A stretch of DNA of 64,000 nt from NCBI RefSeq assembly GCF_001562415.1, contig NZ_LOEE01000028.1:62001-126000 (forward strand), in the 5' to 3' direction. The notes under the pieces are model-generated. The model saw only the letters and a list, made by a program, of their open reading frames with translations, did not search any database and had not been told where the DNA came from. The DNA comes from Thermotalea metallivorans (GTDB taxonomy: Bacteria > Bacillota > Clostridia > Peptostreptococcales > Thermotaleaceae). Below are positions 42,209-50,543 of this stretch, in pieces. The translations under genes and the position numbers were made by a program. The stretch's first letter is position 1. Every line of letters begins with the position of its first letter.

Positions 42209-43570
42209 ATGAAACGTACCCTGCCCGTTATTCTTGCCCTGGCTTTGGTCCTTACCGGCGTATGGGGATATAGCCAATACCGAGAAAAGAACGATTATTA
42301 TATTTTTCTCAACAACCAATTCCAGCGGATGTACTATGATTTGATGGGAAGTGTAGAATCCATCACATCGGATTTATCGAAGCTGATGGTATCTTCCCAA
42401 AAAAGAGAAAATATGGTGCTGTATGCAAACATATGGCAAAATGCCTATAATGCTCAGGAAAAGATGTCGCAGCTTCCTATCCGTCATGCAGATATTACCA
42501 AGACGGAAAAATTTTTAAGTCAAGTGGGCGACTATACCTTCACCCTTGCCAAGAGAAATATTGAAGGAGAACCCTTAAGCCAGCAGGAAGTCGATAATTT
42601 GGAAAAACTCCACAATTTTGCCTTGGAATTGACGCGAGATCTTCACGAGTTGGAGAAGAGCGCATTGAAAGGATTTGTATGGAAAGGCGAATTGCGAGGC
42701 AAGGCAAGCAAAAAGCTGAACAGGGAAGCAGAACAGAAAAATCCTATCCAGACAAAATTTCAGAAATTTGAAGAACGAATGGTAGAGTATCCTGAATTGA
42801 TCTATGACGGCCCCTTTTCAGAACATGTGATTGCAGGCATGCGTCCGCGGCTGCAAGGAGATAAAATTACGGAACAGCAAGCCAGGGAAAAGGTCGAGGC
42901 CTTTATCGGACAAAAGAAAATTGGCAAGGTGGAAAAACTGACCAATGGCCGGGGGAGAATCGATACCTATAGTTTTGAAGTTGTTCCGGAAAATCAGAAG
43001 GAAGGAAAAGGAAACCCTATCTATATTGACATTAGCCAAAGAAAAGGGTATGTGGTGTGGATACTCAATAACAGAGCAGTGGAAAAGAAAAATATTTCAC
43101 CAAAACAGGCCATCAAATATGCTTCCAAATTCCTGGAAGAAAAGGGTTTTCCCAATATGGTGCCTACCTATACTTTGAGATATGACGGTACCGTGCTCAT
43201 CAATTATGCCTATAAGCAGGGAGATGTCTTGATGTATCCCGACCTGATCAAGGTAAAGGTGGCCTTGGACAATGGAGAAATCGTAGGTTTTGATGCAACC
43301 CACTTCCTGACTACCAATTATCAGCGGGATATCCGCAAGCCCCAGTTGACACCGGCACAGGCCCGGGAAAAGATCAGCGTCAGGGCTCAGGTGGAAGGGG
43401 AACCCCAATTGTGCATTATTCCCACGGACTCCTACGGGGAAATCTATTGTTACGAGTTTAAGGCTACTTATAAAGGAGATAAATTTTTAATCTATATCAA
43501 TGCCAATACGGGAGAAGAGGAAAAGATATTAAAGACCATAGAAAATGAAAATGGCACGCTGATGATCTAA
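42209..43570 (+). CDS. ypeB: Germination protein YpeB
   Basis: A 453-residue protein that stabilises and holds SleB inactive in dormant spores. An N-terminal anchor (TLPVILALALVLTGVWGYSQ) is followed by the YpeB helical domain with FLNNQFQRMYYDLMGSVESI and QLPIRHADITKTEKFLSQVG, then two or three PepSY units at the C-terminal half (QGDKITEQQAREKVEAFIGQ; LTPAQAREKISVRAQVEGEP). ATG 42209 follows AAAAAAGGTGGTG; an upstream in-frame codon at 42182 overlaps sleB and lacks a site. Forms an operon with sleB and probably the SASP gene 15 nt downstream. Confidence 0.95.
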   Translation: MKRTLPVILALALVLTGVWGYSQYREKNDYYIFLNNQFQRMYYDLMGSVESITSDLSKLMVSSQKRENMVLYANIWQNAYNAQEKMSQLPIRHADITKTEKFLSQVGDYTFTLAKRNIEGEPLSQQEVDNLEKLHNFALELTRDLHELEKSALKGFVWKGELRGKASKKLNREAEQKNPIQTKFQKFEERMVEYPELIYDGPFSEHVIAGMRPRLQGDKITEQQAREKVEAFIGQKKIGKVEKLTNGRGRIDTYSFEVVPENQKEGKGNPIYIDISQRKGYVVWILNNRAVEKKNISPKQAIKYASKFLEEKGFPNMVPTYTLRYDGTVLINYAYKQGDVLMYPDLIKVKVALDNGEIVGFDATHFLTTNYQRDIRKPQLTPAQAREKISVRAQVEGEPQLCIIPTDSYGEIYCYEFKATYKGDKFLIYINANTGEEEKILKTIENENGTLMI

Positions 43571-43585
43571 TGGGAGGGTGATGGC

Positions 43586-43756
43586 ATGAACGGCGGCAGA
43601 AAAGGAAAAATTCCTGAACGCATCAAACAGGAGGTTGCTAAGGAACTCGGCGTATACGACAGGGTGATGCGGGATGGAGGCTGGGGCAATGTCAGCTCCA
43701 GGGATTGCGGCAATATCGTAAAAAAAACCTTGGAAAGGATTATGGAGAAAGGATAA
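43586..43756 (+). CDS. Small acid-soluble spore protein, SspF-like
   Basis: A 56-residue alpha/beta-type SASP relative, too short to be picked up by length filters. It reads MNGGRKGKIPERIKQEVAK, then ELGVYDRVMRDGGWGNVSSR and DCGNIVKKTLERIMEKG. The pattern GRRxG...ELAKDLGFYD...GGWGEIxARDAGNMVKRxI of Bacillus SspF is matched closely. Such proteins bind spore DNA. ATG 43586 follows GGGAGGGTGATGGC; an overlapping ATG at 43581 hits a stop at once. It is 15 nt after ypeB and ahead of a strong terminator. Confidence 0.9.
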   Translation: MNGGRKGKIPERIKQEVAKELGVYDRVMRDGGWGNVSSRDCGNIVKKTLERIMEKG

Positions 43757-43766
43757 AGATTTTTTT

Positions 43767-43803
43767 AGGGAGCGGGGAGAATTTCCCCACCCTTTTTTTT
43801 TAG
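43767..43803 (+). terminator. Terminator after the SASP gene
   Basis: AGGG..GGGG pairs with CCCC.CCCT around AGAATTT, followed by nine T residues. Confidence 0.88.
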
Positions 43804-43925
43804 GAACAGCTTGCCTTCACTCATCTTTGGAAAAAACATTTGAATAATATTTGGGAGAGGTATAGAATATTAATGATATAAAGAATAAAATGGGGTGAGA
43901 TACCCATGGGAAGGAGGTTGCAATA

Positions 43926-45038
43926 ATGAAGAAAAAGCTGAACGTGGCCGTTGTATTCGGAGGAAAATCAGGGGAGCATGAGGTATCTCTGATGTCTGCA
44001 ACTTCAGTGATTCGAGCGATGGATAAGGAAAAATACAACATCATTCCCCTGGGGATTACCAAGAAAGGGAATTGGATGTTGTACAACGGACCGATTGAAA
44101 AAATTGAATCCGGTGAATGGGAAGGAATTTCAAATAAACTGTTAAAAGAGAATCCTGAGGATCATATATTTTCTGTGGTGCCTACGGGGGGAGAGAAACT
44201 TGAAATTTCCCAGGAGTGCATTCCAAAAAATTTAGGGGAGCAGATTGATGTTGTGTTTCCAGTGCTCCATGGTCCCTATGGAGAGGACGGGACCATACAG
44301 GGGCTATTGGAAATGGCCAATATTCCCTATGTGGGGGCCGGGGTACTGGCATCGGCCCTGGGGATGGACAAAGTTTACACAAAGAAAATTTTCGAGATGG
44401 CAGGATTGCCCTTGGGAAGATACATGGTTGTCATGAGAAAAAAATGGAGAGAGTCGCCGGAAGCCTACGCGGTCCTCATCGAAGAAAATTTTCAGTATCC
44501 CATCTTTGTAAAGCCGGCGAATTTAGGGTCCAGCGTGGGAATTTCAAAGGCCCATGATCGGCAGGAATTGATCCGAGGCATAGAAGAAGCGGCAAAGTAT
44601 GACCGCAAAATATTGATTGAGGAATTTATCAATTCCAGGGAGATGGAATGTGCCGTTTTGGGAAATGACGCACCCATAGCTTCCGTCGTGGGGGAAATCA
44701 TACCTTCCCATGAGTTTTATGATTATGAGGCCAAATATTTTGATGATGGCAAATCGAAACTGGTGATTCCTGCGGATCTTCCGGAGGATAAGGCTGCGGA
44801 AATCAGGGCGATGGCCATAAAGGCCTATAAGGCTATCGACTGTACAGGACTGGCCAGGGTTGATTTTTTCTTGGAAAAAGATACAATGAAGGTATATATC
44901 AATGAAATCAATACTATGCCCGGATTTACCAAATATAGCATGTATCCCTTGTTATGGGCTGCTACGGGCATTCCCTACGATGAATTGATTGATCGACTGA
45001 TTCAATTGGCCATAGAGAGATTTGAGGATAAGAGGTGA
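43926..45038 (+). CDS. ddl: D-alanine--D-alanine ligase
   Basis: ATP-grasp ligase that makes D-Ala-D-Ala for peptidoglycan. 370 residues. N-terminal VVFGGKSGEHEVSLMSATSV; central VLHGPYGEDGTIQGLLEMAN; ATP-grasp core VKPANLGSSVGISKAHDRQE and YEAKYFDDGKSKLVIPADL; C-terminal VYINEINTMPGFTKYSMYP with metal-binding Glu and Asn. DdlA-type length and order. ATG follows GGAAGGAGGTTGC. The DUF1934 gene begins 4 nt after its stop. Could serve vegetative wall or spore cortex synthesis. Confidence 0.95.
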   Translation: MKKKLNVAVVFGGKSGEHEVSLMSATSVIRAMDKEKYNIIPLGITKKGNWMLYNGPIEKIESGEWEGISNKLLKENPEDHIFSVVPTGGEKLEISQECIPKNLGEQIDVVFPVLHGPYGEDGTIQGLLEMANIPYVGAGVLASALGMDKVYTKKIFEMAGLPLGRYMVVMRKKWRESPEAYAVLIEENFQYPIFVKPANLGSSVGISKAHDRQELIRGIEEAAKYDRKILIEEFINSREMECAVLGNDAPIASVVGEIIPSHEFYDYEAKYFDDGKSKLVIPADLPEDKAAEIRAMAIKAYKAIDCTGLARVDFFLEKDTMKVYINEINTMPGFTKYSMYPLLWAATGIPYDELIDRLIQLAIERFEDKR

Positions 45039-45042
45039 ACCG

Positions 45043-45459
45043 ATGAAGAATGTACTGCTTCGCATTGAAGGGACTCAAAAAAGTTTCGACGGAGAAGAAA
45101 ATACCATTGAATTGGTGACGGAGGGCAAACTGTATCAAAAAGAAAATGCTTTGTACCTGGTCTATGAGGAGAGTGAAATTTCCGGACTGGAAGGCTGCAC
45201 CACAACCTTAAAGGTATCGAAGGACAGGGTTTCCATGCGCCGGTTCGGCACCGCCCATTCAGAGATTATTTTTGAAAAGGGCAGGCGGTTTTCCACCAGC
45301 TATCATACGCCCTACGGAGATTTTCGTATGGAAATTTTGACAAGAGAGATGGAAGCCAATATCAGCGATACGAACAAAGGAGATATTACTATAGAATACA
45401 ATATCAGCCTTCAAGGCATGATCGAGAGCAAAAACCGACTGAATATCAGGATTATGTAG
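45043..45459 (+). CDS. DUF1934 (YwiB-like) beta-barrel protein
   Basis: A 138-residue protein of the DUF1934 family, a small calycin-like beta barrel. VLLRIEGTQKSFDGEENTIE and YLVYEESEISGLEGCTTTLK near the start, and GDITIEYNISLQGMIESKN near the end, are the family pattern. ATG 45043 follows AAGAGGTGAACC. In Bacillus ywiB stands directly before argS; here an argS-derived gene with no catalytic core follows 13 nt downstream. Function unknown in all species. Confidence 0.88.
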   Translation: MKNVLLRIEGTQKSFDGEENTIELVTEGKLYQKENALYLVYEESEISGLEGCTTTLKVSKDRVSMRRFGTAHSEIIFEKGRRFSTSYHTPYGDFRMEILTREMEANISDTNKGDITIEYNISLQGMIESKNRLNIRIM

Positions 45460-45472
45460 GAGAAAAAGGGAA

Positions 45473-46255
45473 ATGATGCACAAAAAAGAAGGACTGATCC
45501 ATATAATGGCTGAGATCCTGGCCAGTGATTTTGATTATCCAATCGTAGGGGATCCCATAGGATTGGTACAGCCGAAAAACCGGGGTTTTGGAGACTATTC
45601 CACCAATATTGCCATGAGGGTGGCGAAGGATTTGGGAAAGGATGCCATGGTTTTGGCCCTGCACCTGCAGAGAAAGATCAAAGAGAGATGCCCTCAAATG
45701 GAAAAAATTACGGTGGAAAGCCCCGGTTTTATCAATTTCTATTTGGGAGATGACGCATACTATCACATACTGGACCTTGCGGCAAAAGATTATGAAGAGA
45801 TAGTCCTTGGAGAAAAGGTGCCCTACGGGTGGAAGGAAAATTTGCAGCACCTGTTGGAGGAGGAAGGACTACAGTCGGGATTGCAGGATGTCCTGTATGT
45901 CCATAGCCGAATTTATTCTGTGATCAAGCTTCTGAAGGAAGAGGGAATCTCCTTGGAAAATGTGGATAAAAATAAAATAGCCTATGAAAAGACCCCTAGG
46001 GAAAAAGAAGTTTTAAAAAGGCTGGCTGCCTACCCGGAAGTGCTTAGGGATGCCGTGACAAAGAACCGTCCCCTGTCACTATTGGAATATGCAATTTTGT
46101 TGGCAAGGCTTTTTTTGGAGCTTCACCAAGGGACTCTCCTCCGGAAATTGCAGGAGGAACGGCTTTATGGGACCCTGGGGGTGATGGAAGGCGTTGGGCT
46201 GGTCTTGAAAAGCATATGTGATGTTTTTGGGATAGAAGCACCGGAGAAGATGTGA
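45473..46255 (+). CDS. ArgRS-like protein without the catalytic core (DALR domain)
   Basis: A 260-residue protein that aligns by eye with the two ends of arginyl-tRNA synthetase. Residues about 10-100 match the ArgRS N-terminal tRNA-binding domain (KNRGFGDYSTNIAMRVAKDL; VESPGFINFYL). Residues about 145-260 match the DALR anticodon-binding domain (DVLYVHSRIYSVIKLL; EKEVLKRLAAYPEVLRDAV; FGIEAPEKM). The whole Rossmann aminoacylation domain, including HIGH- and KMSKS-type motifs, is missing; about 40 residues link the two parts. It cannot charge tRNA but could bind it. It occupies the place of argS after DUF1934, with ATG 45473 after GGAGAAAAAGGG, and is tightly linked to ddl and DUF1934. Confidence 0.85.
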   Translation: MMHKKEGLIHIMAEILASDFDYPIVGDPIGLVQPKNRGFGDYSTNIAMRVAKDLGKDAMVLALHLQRKIKERCPQMEKITVESPGFINFYLGDDAYYHILDLAAKDYEEIVLGEKVPYGWKENLQHLLEEEGLQSGLQDVLYVHSRIYSVIKLLKEEGISLENVDKNKIAYEKTPREKEVLKRLAAYPEVLRDAVTKNRPLSLLEYAILLARLFLELHQGTLLRKLQEERLYGTLGVMEGVGLVLKSICDVFGIEAPEKM

Positions 46256-46262
46256 AGGAGTA

Positions 46263-46365
46263 GGGGATAACCGTTAGCAGTTAGCCGTTAGCGGTGCATC
46301 CTTGGGAGCAGATTGCAGCCGGCAACTGATAGCTGGCAACTGGTAACCGGCAACGAATGACAAGG
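46263..46365. repeat. Intergenic word-repeat tract
   Basis: GGATAACCGTTAGCAGTTAG, CCGTTAGCGG, CCGGCAACTGATAGCTGGCA and ACTGGTAACCGGCAACG: one of the longest copies of the dispersed class. Confidence 0.6.
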
Positions 46366-46487
46366 TAGTTACCATAGGAAAAAGTTTTTTCTGTAAAGGT
46401 ATGGATAAAAATTTTTGAGCGGTGTTTTTATGGACAAACTGACGAAAATTAGGCAACAAATGATGAAAATTGGGCGGAGGGGAGACC

Positions 46488-47900
46488 ATGGATTTGATTT
46501 TTTCCAAAAAAAATATGGAAGTGATTTTGGATTATATTGGAGAAGGGATCCAGATCATTGATGCCATGGGGAGGATTGTTTACTATAACCGGGCTGCGGC
46601 AGAACTGGATGATATCAATAAGGAGGATACCATCGGGAAACATATCTTGGAAGTATATCCTTCCCTGTCCCAGGATACCAGCACCCTGCTGCAAGCCATT
46701 CGAATGGGGAAGCCGATTTTCAACATGCAGCAGACCTTTATCAATTACAAGGGGAAAAAGATTACTACCATCAATTCGTCCATTCCCATCACATCCAAGG
46801 GAAAAATTGTGGGAGCTATTGAAATTTCCAGGAATATTACCGATGTCAGGGAATTGTCCGAAAGGTTGTTGGACCTCCAGGAGAGGCTATACAAGGGCAA
46901 AGAGCAAAAAAAGAAGAGGGAGGGCAATGGGGCTGTCTACACTTTTGCTGATATCATTGGCCAGAGCAGAGAAATTGTAAAGCTGAAATCCATTGCCCTT
47001 AAGGCAGCCCAGACTTCTTCCCCCATCCTGGTGTATGGAGAGACGGGAACGGGAAAAGAGCTTCTGGTCCATGCCATCCATCATGCCAGCAGCAGGAGGC
47101 ATCAATCTTTTATTGCCCAGAACTGTGCGGCCCTTCCTGCTTCGCTGCTGGAGGGCATCCTTTTTGGCACGGCAAAGGGAGGATTTACGGGGGCGGAGGA
47201 TCGGCCGGGCTTATTTGAATTGGCCGATGGGGGAACGCTATTTTTGGATGAAATCAATTCTATGCCCCTGGAATTGCAGGGAAAGCTGTTGCGGGTTTTG
47301 CAGGACGGCACCATCCGAAGGGTAGGAGAAGTGAAGGTTCGCCATGTGGATGTCCGGATTATTGCTGCCACCAACACCGATCCTGCCCTTTCCCTGGCCA
47401 ATAAGGAATTGCGCCGTGATCTTTATTATCGTCTCAATGCGGTGGAAATTAGGATGCCTGAGTTGAAGGAAAGGGTGGAGGACATTCCCCTGCTGGTGCA
47501 ATATTTTATCGACAAATTCAACGATCGCTTTCACAAGGGGGTTACGGGCGTATCGGAAAAAGCCCTCTCCCTTTTGAAAAGCTATGATTGGCCTGGCAAT
47601 GTGAGAGAGTTGGAGCATGTGATCGAAGGGGCCATGAATTTGATGGAAGGCAATGAAATTACCGTGGAGTGTCTGCCACAGAAATTCCAATATCTCCATC
47701 AGCATATGGCAGATATGGGCAAGGAAAAGAGGGGTCTTCCCTTAAAGGCCGCCATAGAGGAGTTGGAAAGGAAAATGATACTGGAAACCTTGGAAGGCTG
47801 TGGGTGGAATATCAGCCATGGGGCAGAACTATTGGAATTACCTCGCCAAACCCTCCAGTACAAAATAAAAAAATATCAAATCAAAAAAAATAAGGGATAA
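46488..47900 (+). CDS. Sigma-54-dependent activator of the lysine operon (RocR-like)
   Basis: A 470-residue enhancer-binding protein. One N-terminal PAS domain (residues about 5-115, LDYIGEGIQIIDAMGRIVYY), then an AAA+ domain with Walker A GETGTGKELL, Walker B GTLFLDEINSM and RRVGEVKVRHVDVRIIAATN, and a Fis-type helix-turn-helix at the end. The overall wording (RPGLFELADGGTLFLDEINS) is RocR-like, a type that controls arginine/ornithine use. The sigma-54 contact loop reads GGFTGA (residues 231-236) instead of GAFTGA. ATG 46488 follows GGAGGGGAGACC. It stands directly before a consensus sigma-54 promoter and the kdd-kam operon, so lysine or a product is the probable signal. Confidence 0.92.
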   Translation: MDLIFSKKNMEVILDYIGEGIQIIDAMGRIVYYNRAAAELDDINKEDTIGKHILEVYPSLSQDTSTLLQAIRMGKPIFNMQQTFINYKGKKITTINSSIPITSKGKIVGAIEISRNITDVRELSERLLDLQERLYKGKEQKKKREGNGAVYTFADIIGQSREIVKLKSIALKAAQTSSPILVYGETGTGKELLVHAIHHASSRRHQSFIAQNCAALPASLLEGILFGTAKGGFTGAEDRPGLFELADGGTLFLDEINSMPLELQGKLLRVLQDGTIRRVGEVKVRHVDVRIIAATNTDPALSLANKELRRDLYYRLNAVEIRMPELKERVEDIPLLVQYFIDKFNDRFHKGVTGVSEKALSLLKSYDWPGNVRELEHVIEGAMNLMEGNEITVECLPQKFQYLHQHMADMGKEKRGLPLKAAIEELERKMILETLEGCGWNISHGAELLELPRQTLQYKIKKYQIKKNKG

Positions 47901-48051
47901 GGAGTGCCTAAAAATGGGCAGTCCCTATGGCATGGGGATGATCCCGAAAGAACGCCCCTTTTCAGATTCAGGAGCTCTTTCTCTCCTATCTTCATTGAAA
48001 AAGAGGGACTTTGCTCCAGCAGAAGGCAGAAAGGACCGGGGGAAGCATCCT

Positions 48052-48068
48052 TTGGCACGATCCTTGCA
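48052..48068 (+). promoter_or_regulatory. Sigma-54 promoter of the kdd-kam operon
   Basis: TTGGCACGATCCTTGCA, full consensus with exact 10-nt GG-to-GC spacing, 67 nt before the kdd start. The 150 bp between the regulator and this site should hold its enhancer, but no clear palindrome was found. Confidence 0.88.
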
Positions 48069-48134
48069 AAAATATTGCCACGGCATGAATTATCAATGAA
48101 TTCATAAAAATCAAAATAGAGGAGGAATTGGATC

Positions 48135-49172
48135 ATGAAAAAAGGATGTCCTTTCGGAACCCACAGGGTGATTGCACCTGCCGGTGCACTGCCCCAGCCG
48201 GCAAAGAAAATTGATAACACCATGGAGATTTATGACAACGAAATCTTGATTGACGTGCAGACGTTAAACATTGACTCGGCGAGCTTTACCCAGATCAAGG
48301 AACAAGCTGGGGGAGACGTGGAAAAAATCAAGGAGATTATGATGGGGATTGTTGCAGAGCGGGGCAAGCATCAAAATCCTGTGACAGGCTCCGGGGGTAT
48401 GCTGATCGGCACCGTAGAGAAGATTGGGCCCGCTTTAGAGGGAAAAACAGATTTGAAGGTAGGAGACAAAATTGCCACCTTGGTGTCCCTTTCCTTGACG
48501 CCTTTGAGAATTGATGAAATTGTGGAAGTAAGAAAAAACATTGATCAAGTAGACATCAAAGGCAAGGCCATCCTGTTTGAGAGTGGAATTTATGCGGTGC
48601 TGCCCGACGATTTGCCCGAAAATCTTGCATTATCCGTATTGGATGTGGCGGGGGCTCCTGCCCAAACGGCAAAATTGGTAAAGCCGGGGGATACTGTGTT
48701 GGTCATCGGCGGCGCAGGGAAATCCGGCATGCTCTGCTGTTATGAGGCCAAGCGCAGGGCAGGGGTTACCGGAAAGGTGATTTGCCTGGGCAGCAGCGAA
48801 AAGAGCCTGGAGAGAGCAAAACAAGCCAATATTGCAGATGTGTATATTGCGGCTGATGCCACAAAACCTGTGGAGGTCATGGAAAAGGTGTCAGCGGTCA
48901 CAGGAGGGAAAATGGCGGATATCACCATCAACTGTGTAAATGTTCCCGATACGGAGATGTCCAGTATTCTGGCCACAAAGAAGGAGGGCTTGATTTATTT
49001 CTTCAGCATGGCTACAAGCTTTACAAAGGCTGCTTTGGGGGCAGAAGGGGTGGGCTCCGATGTTACCATGATCGTAGGAAACGGATATACCAAGGGACAT
49101 GCACAAATCACCCTGCAAATCATGAGGGAAAGCAAAGAGTTAAGAAAAATTTATGAGGAGCTTTATGCATAG
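48135..49172 (+). CDS. kdd: L-erythro-3,5-diaminohexanoate dehydrogenase
   Basis: NAD-dependent enzyme that deaminates 3,5-diaminohexanoate to 3-keto-5-aminohexanoate, the third step of lysine fermentation. 345 residues. The start KKGCPFGTHRVIAPAGALPQ and the NSASFTQI-type EILIDVQTLNIDSASFTQIK block are characteristic of Kdd. A GroES-like region (ATLVSLSLTPLRIDEI) precedes the nucleotide-binding VLVIGGAGKSGMLCCYEAKR near residue 195. ATG follows AGGAGGAATTGG. First gene of the sigma-54-driven operon; kamA overlaps its end region in another frame and starts 38 nt later. Confidence 0.94.
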   Translation: MKKGCPFGTHRVIAPAGALPQPAKKIDNTMEIYDNEILIDVQTLNIDSASFTQIKEQAGGDVEKIKEIMMGIVAERGKHQNPVTGSGGMLIGTVEKIGPALEGKTDLKVGDKIATLVSLSLTPLRIDEIVEVRKNIDQVDIKGKAILFESGIYAVLPDDLPENLALSVLDVAGAPAQTAKLVKPGDTVLVIGGAGKSGMLCCYEAKRRAGVTGKVICLGSSEKSLERAKQANIADVYIAADATKPVEVMEKVSAVTGGKMADITINCVNVPDTEMSSILATKKEGLIYFFSMATSFTKAALGAEGVGSDVTMIVGNGYTKGHAQITLQIMRESKELRKIYEELYA

Positions 49173-49209
49173 AAAGGCTCAGAAGCCATGGAAAAAAGGG
49201 GGAGAAGTC

Positions 49210-50463
49210 ATGAGACATTACCGTGAGATTGAGTTATGGAAGGATGTTGCCGACGACCAATGGAATGACTGGCATTGGCAGGTGCAGAATAGAATTGACA
49301 ACGTGGAGGATTTAAAGAAAGTCATTCATCTGACCAAAGAGGAAGAAGAGGGAATCAAAAAATCCCTTGAAACCTTAAGGATGGGCATTACACCATACTA
49401 TGCCCTGCTGATGGATCCCGATGATCCCAACTGCCCCGTAAGGAAGCAGGCTGTACCGACTTTGTATGAAACCTATAAGAGTGATGCCGATATGGATGAT
49501 CCTCTCCATGAGGACACGGATTCGCCGGTGCCGGGGTTGACCCATAGATATCCCGACAGGGTATTGCTGCTGATTACAGATATGTGTTCCATGTACTGCC
49601 GTCACTGCACCAGAAGAAGATTTGCGGGACAGCAGGATGATGTCATGCCTTTGGATAGAATCGATGCTGCCATTGAATATATCAAAAATACACCCGTCGT
49701 CAGAGATGTGCTGCTTTCTGGCGGAGATTGTCTGCTGGTGAGTGACGAACGATTGGAATATATTATCAGCCGGCTGCGGGAAATACCCCATGTGGAAGTG
49801 GTCAGACTAGGCTCCAGGACACCCGTTGTGCTGCCCCAGCGGATTACTCCAGCGCTGGTGAATATGCTGAAGAAGTACCATCCCATCTGGCTGAATACCC
49901 ATTTCAATCACTCCAAGGAGATTACGGCGGAGGCCAAGAGAGCCATTACTCTGCTGGCAGATGCAGGGATTCCTCTGGGGAACCAATCGGTGCTGCTCAG
50001 GGGCGTAAACGACTGTGTCCATGTGATGCGGGAACTGGTGCACAACTTGGTGAAAATGAGGGTAAGACCCTACTATATTTACCAATGTGACCTTTCTGTG
50101 GGGATTGAGCATTTTCGAACCCCCGTATCCAAGGGAATCGAAATTATTGAAGGCTTAAGGGGACATACATCCGGTTATGCGGTGCCTACCTTTGTAGTGG
50201 ATGCACCGGGGGGCGGCGGCAAGATTCCGGTAATGCCTCAGTATCTCATCTCCCAGTCACCGGAAAAAGTAATCTTGAGAAACTTTGAGGGCGTGATTAC
50301 GACCTATACACAACCTGAACCCTATAAGGATGAATGTCATTGTGCTGTATGCAAAGGTGAAAGGGAACATCAGGTGACCGGTGTGGGCGGATTGCTGCAA
50401 GGAAATCAAATTGCCCTGGAACCGGCAAACTTGGAAAGACATAAGAGAGGACATCACGAATAA
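49210..50463 (+). CDS. kamA: Lysine 2,3-aminomutase
   Basis: Radical SAM, PLP-dependent enzyme that turns L-lysine into L-beta-lysine. 417 residues from ATG 49210 (GGGGGAGAAG upstream; an extension to 49153 lies within kdd). The iron-sulfur cysteines are C126, C130 and C133 in MCSMYCRHCTRRR. SGGDCLLVSDERLEYII binds SAM; GSRTPVVLPQRITPAL and NTHFNHSKEITAEAKRA follow. The C-terminal ECHCAVCKGEREHQ holds further metal ligands. It needs anaerobic conditions. Second gene of the lysine operon. Confidence 0.97.
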   Translation: MRHYREIELWKDVADDQWNDWHWQVQNRIDNVEDLKKVIHLTKEEEEGIKKSLETLRMGITPYYALLMDPDDPNCPVRKQAVPTLYETYKSDADMDDPLHEDTDSPVPGLTHRYPDRVLLLITDMCSMYCRHCTRRRFAGQQDDVMPLDRIDAAIEYIKNTPVVRDVLLSGGDCLLVSDERLEYIISRLREIPHVEVVRLGSRTPVVLPQRITPALVNMLKKYHPIWLNTHFNHSKEITAEAKRAITLLADAGIPLGNQSVLLRGVNDCVHVMRELVHNLVKMRVRPYYIYQCDLSVGIEHFRTPVSKGIEIIEGLRGHTSGYAVPTFVVDAPGGGGKIPVMPQYLISQSPEKVILRNFEGVITTYTQPEPYKDECHCAVCKGEREHQVTGVGGLLQGNQIALEPANLERHKRGHHE

Positions 50464-50543
50464 ACAATAGCCGCTGACGGAGAAAAGATCACAAAGTCTT
50501 TGATGGTTTTTACGGCGAACAGGGATAGAAAGGTGGAAATGAT

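Noticed and set aside
47904-48107. Two overlapping frames between the lysine-operon activator and kdd
   Set aside because: They cover the consensus sigma-54 promoter at 48052; both are short and unlike any family.
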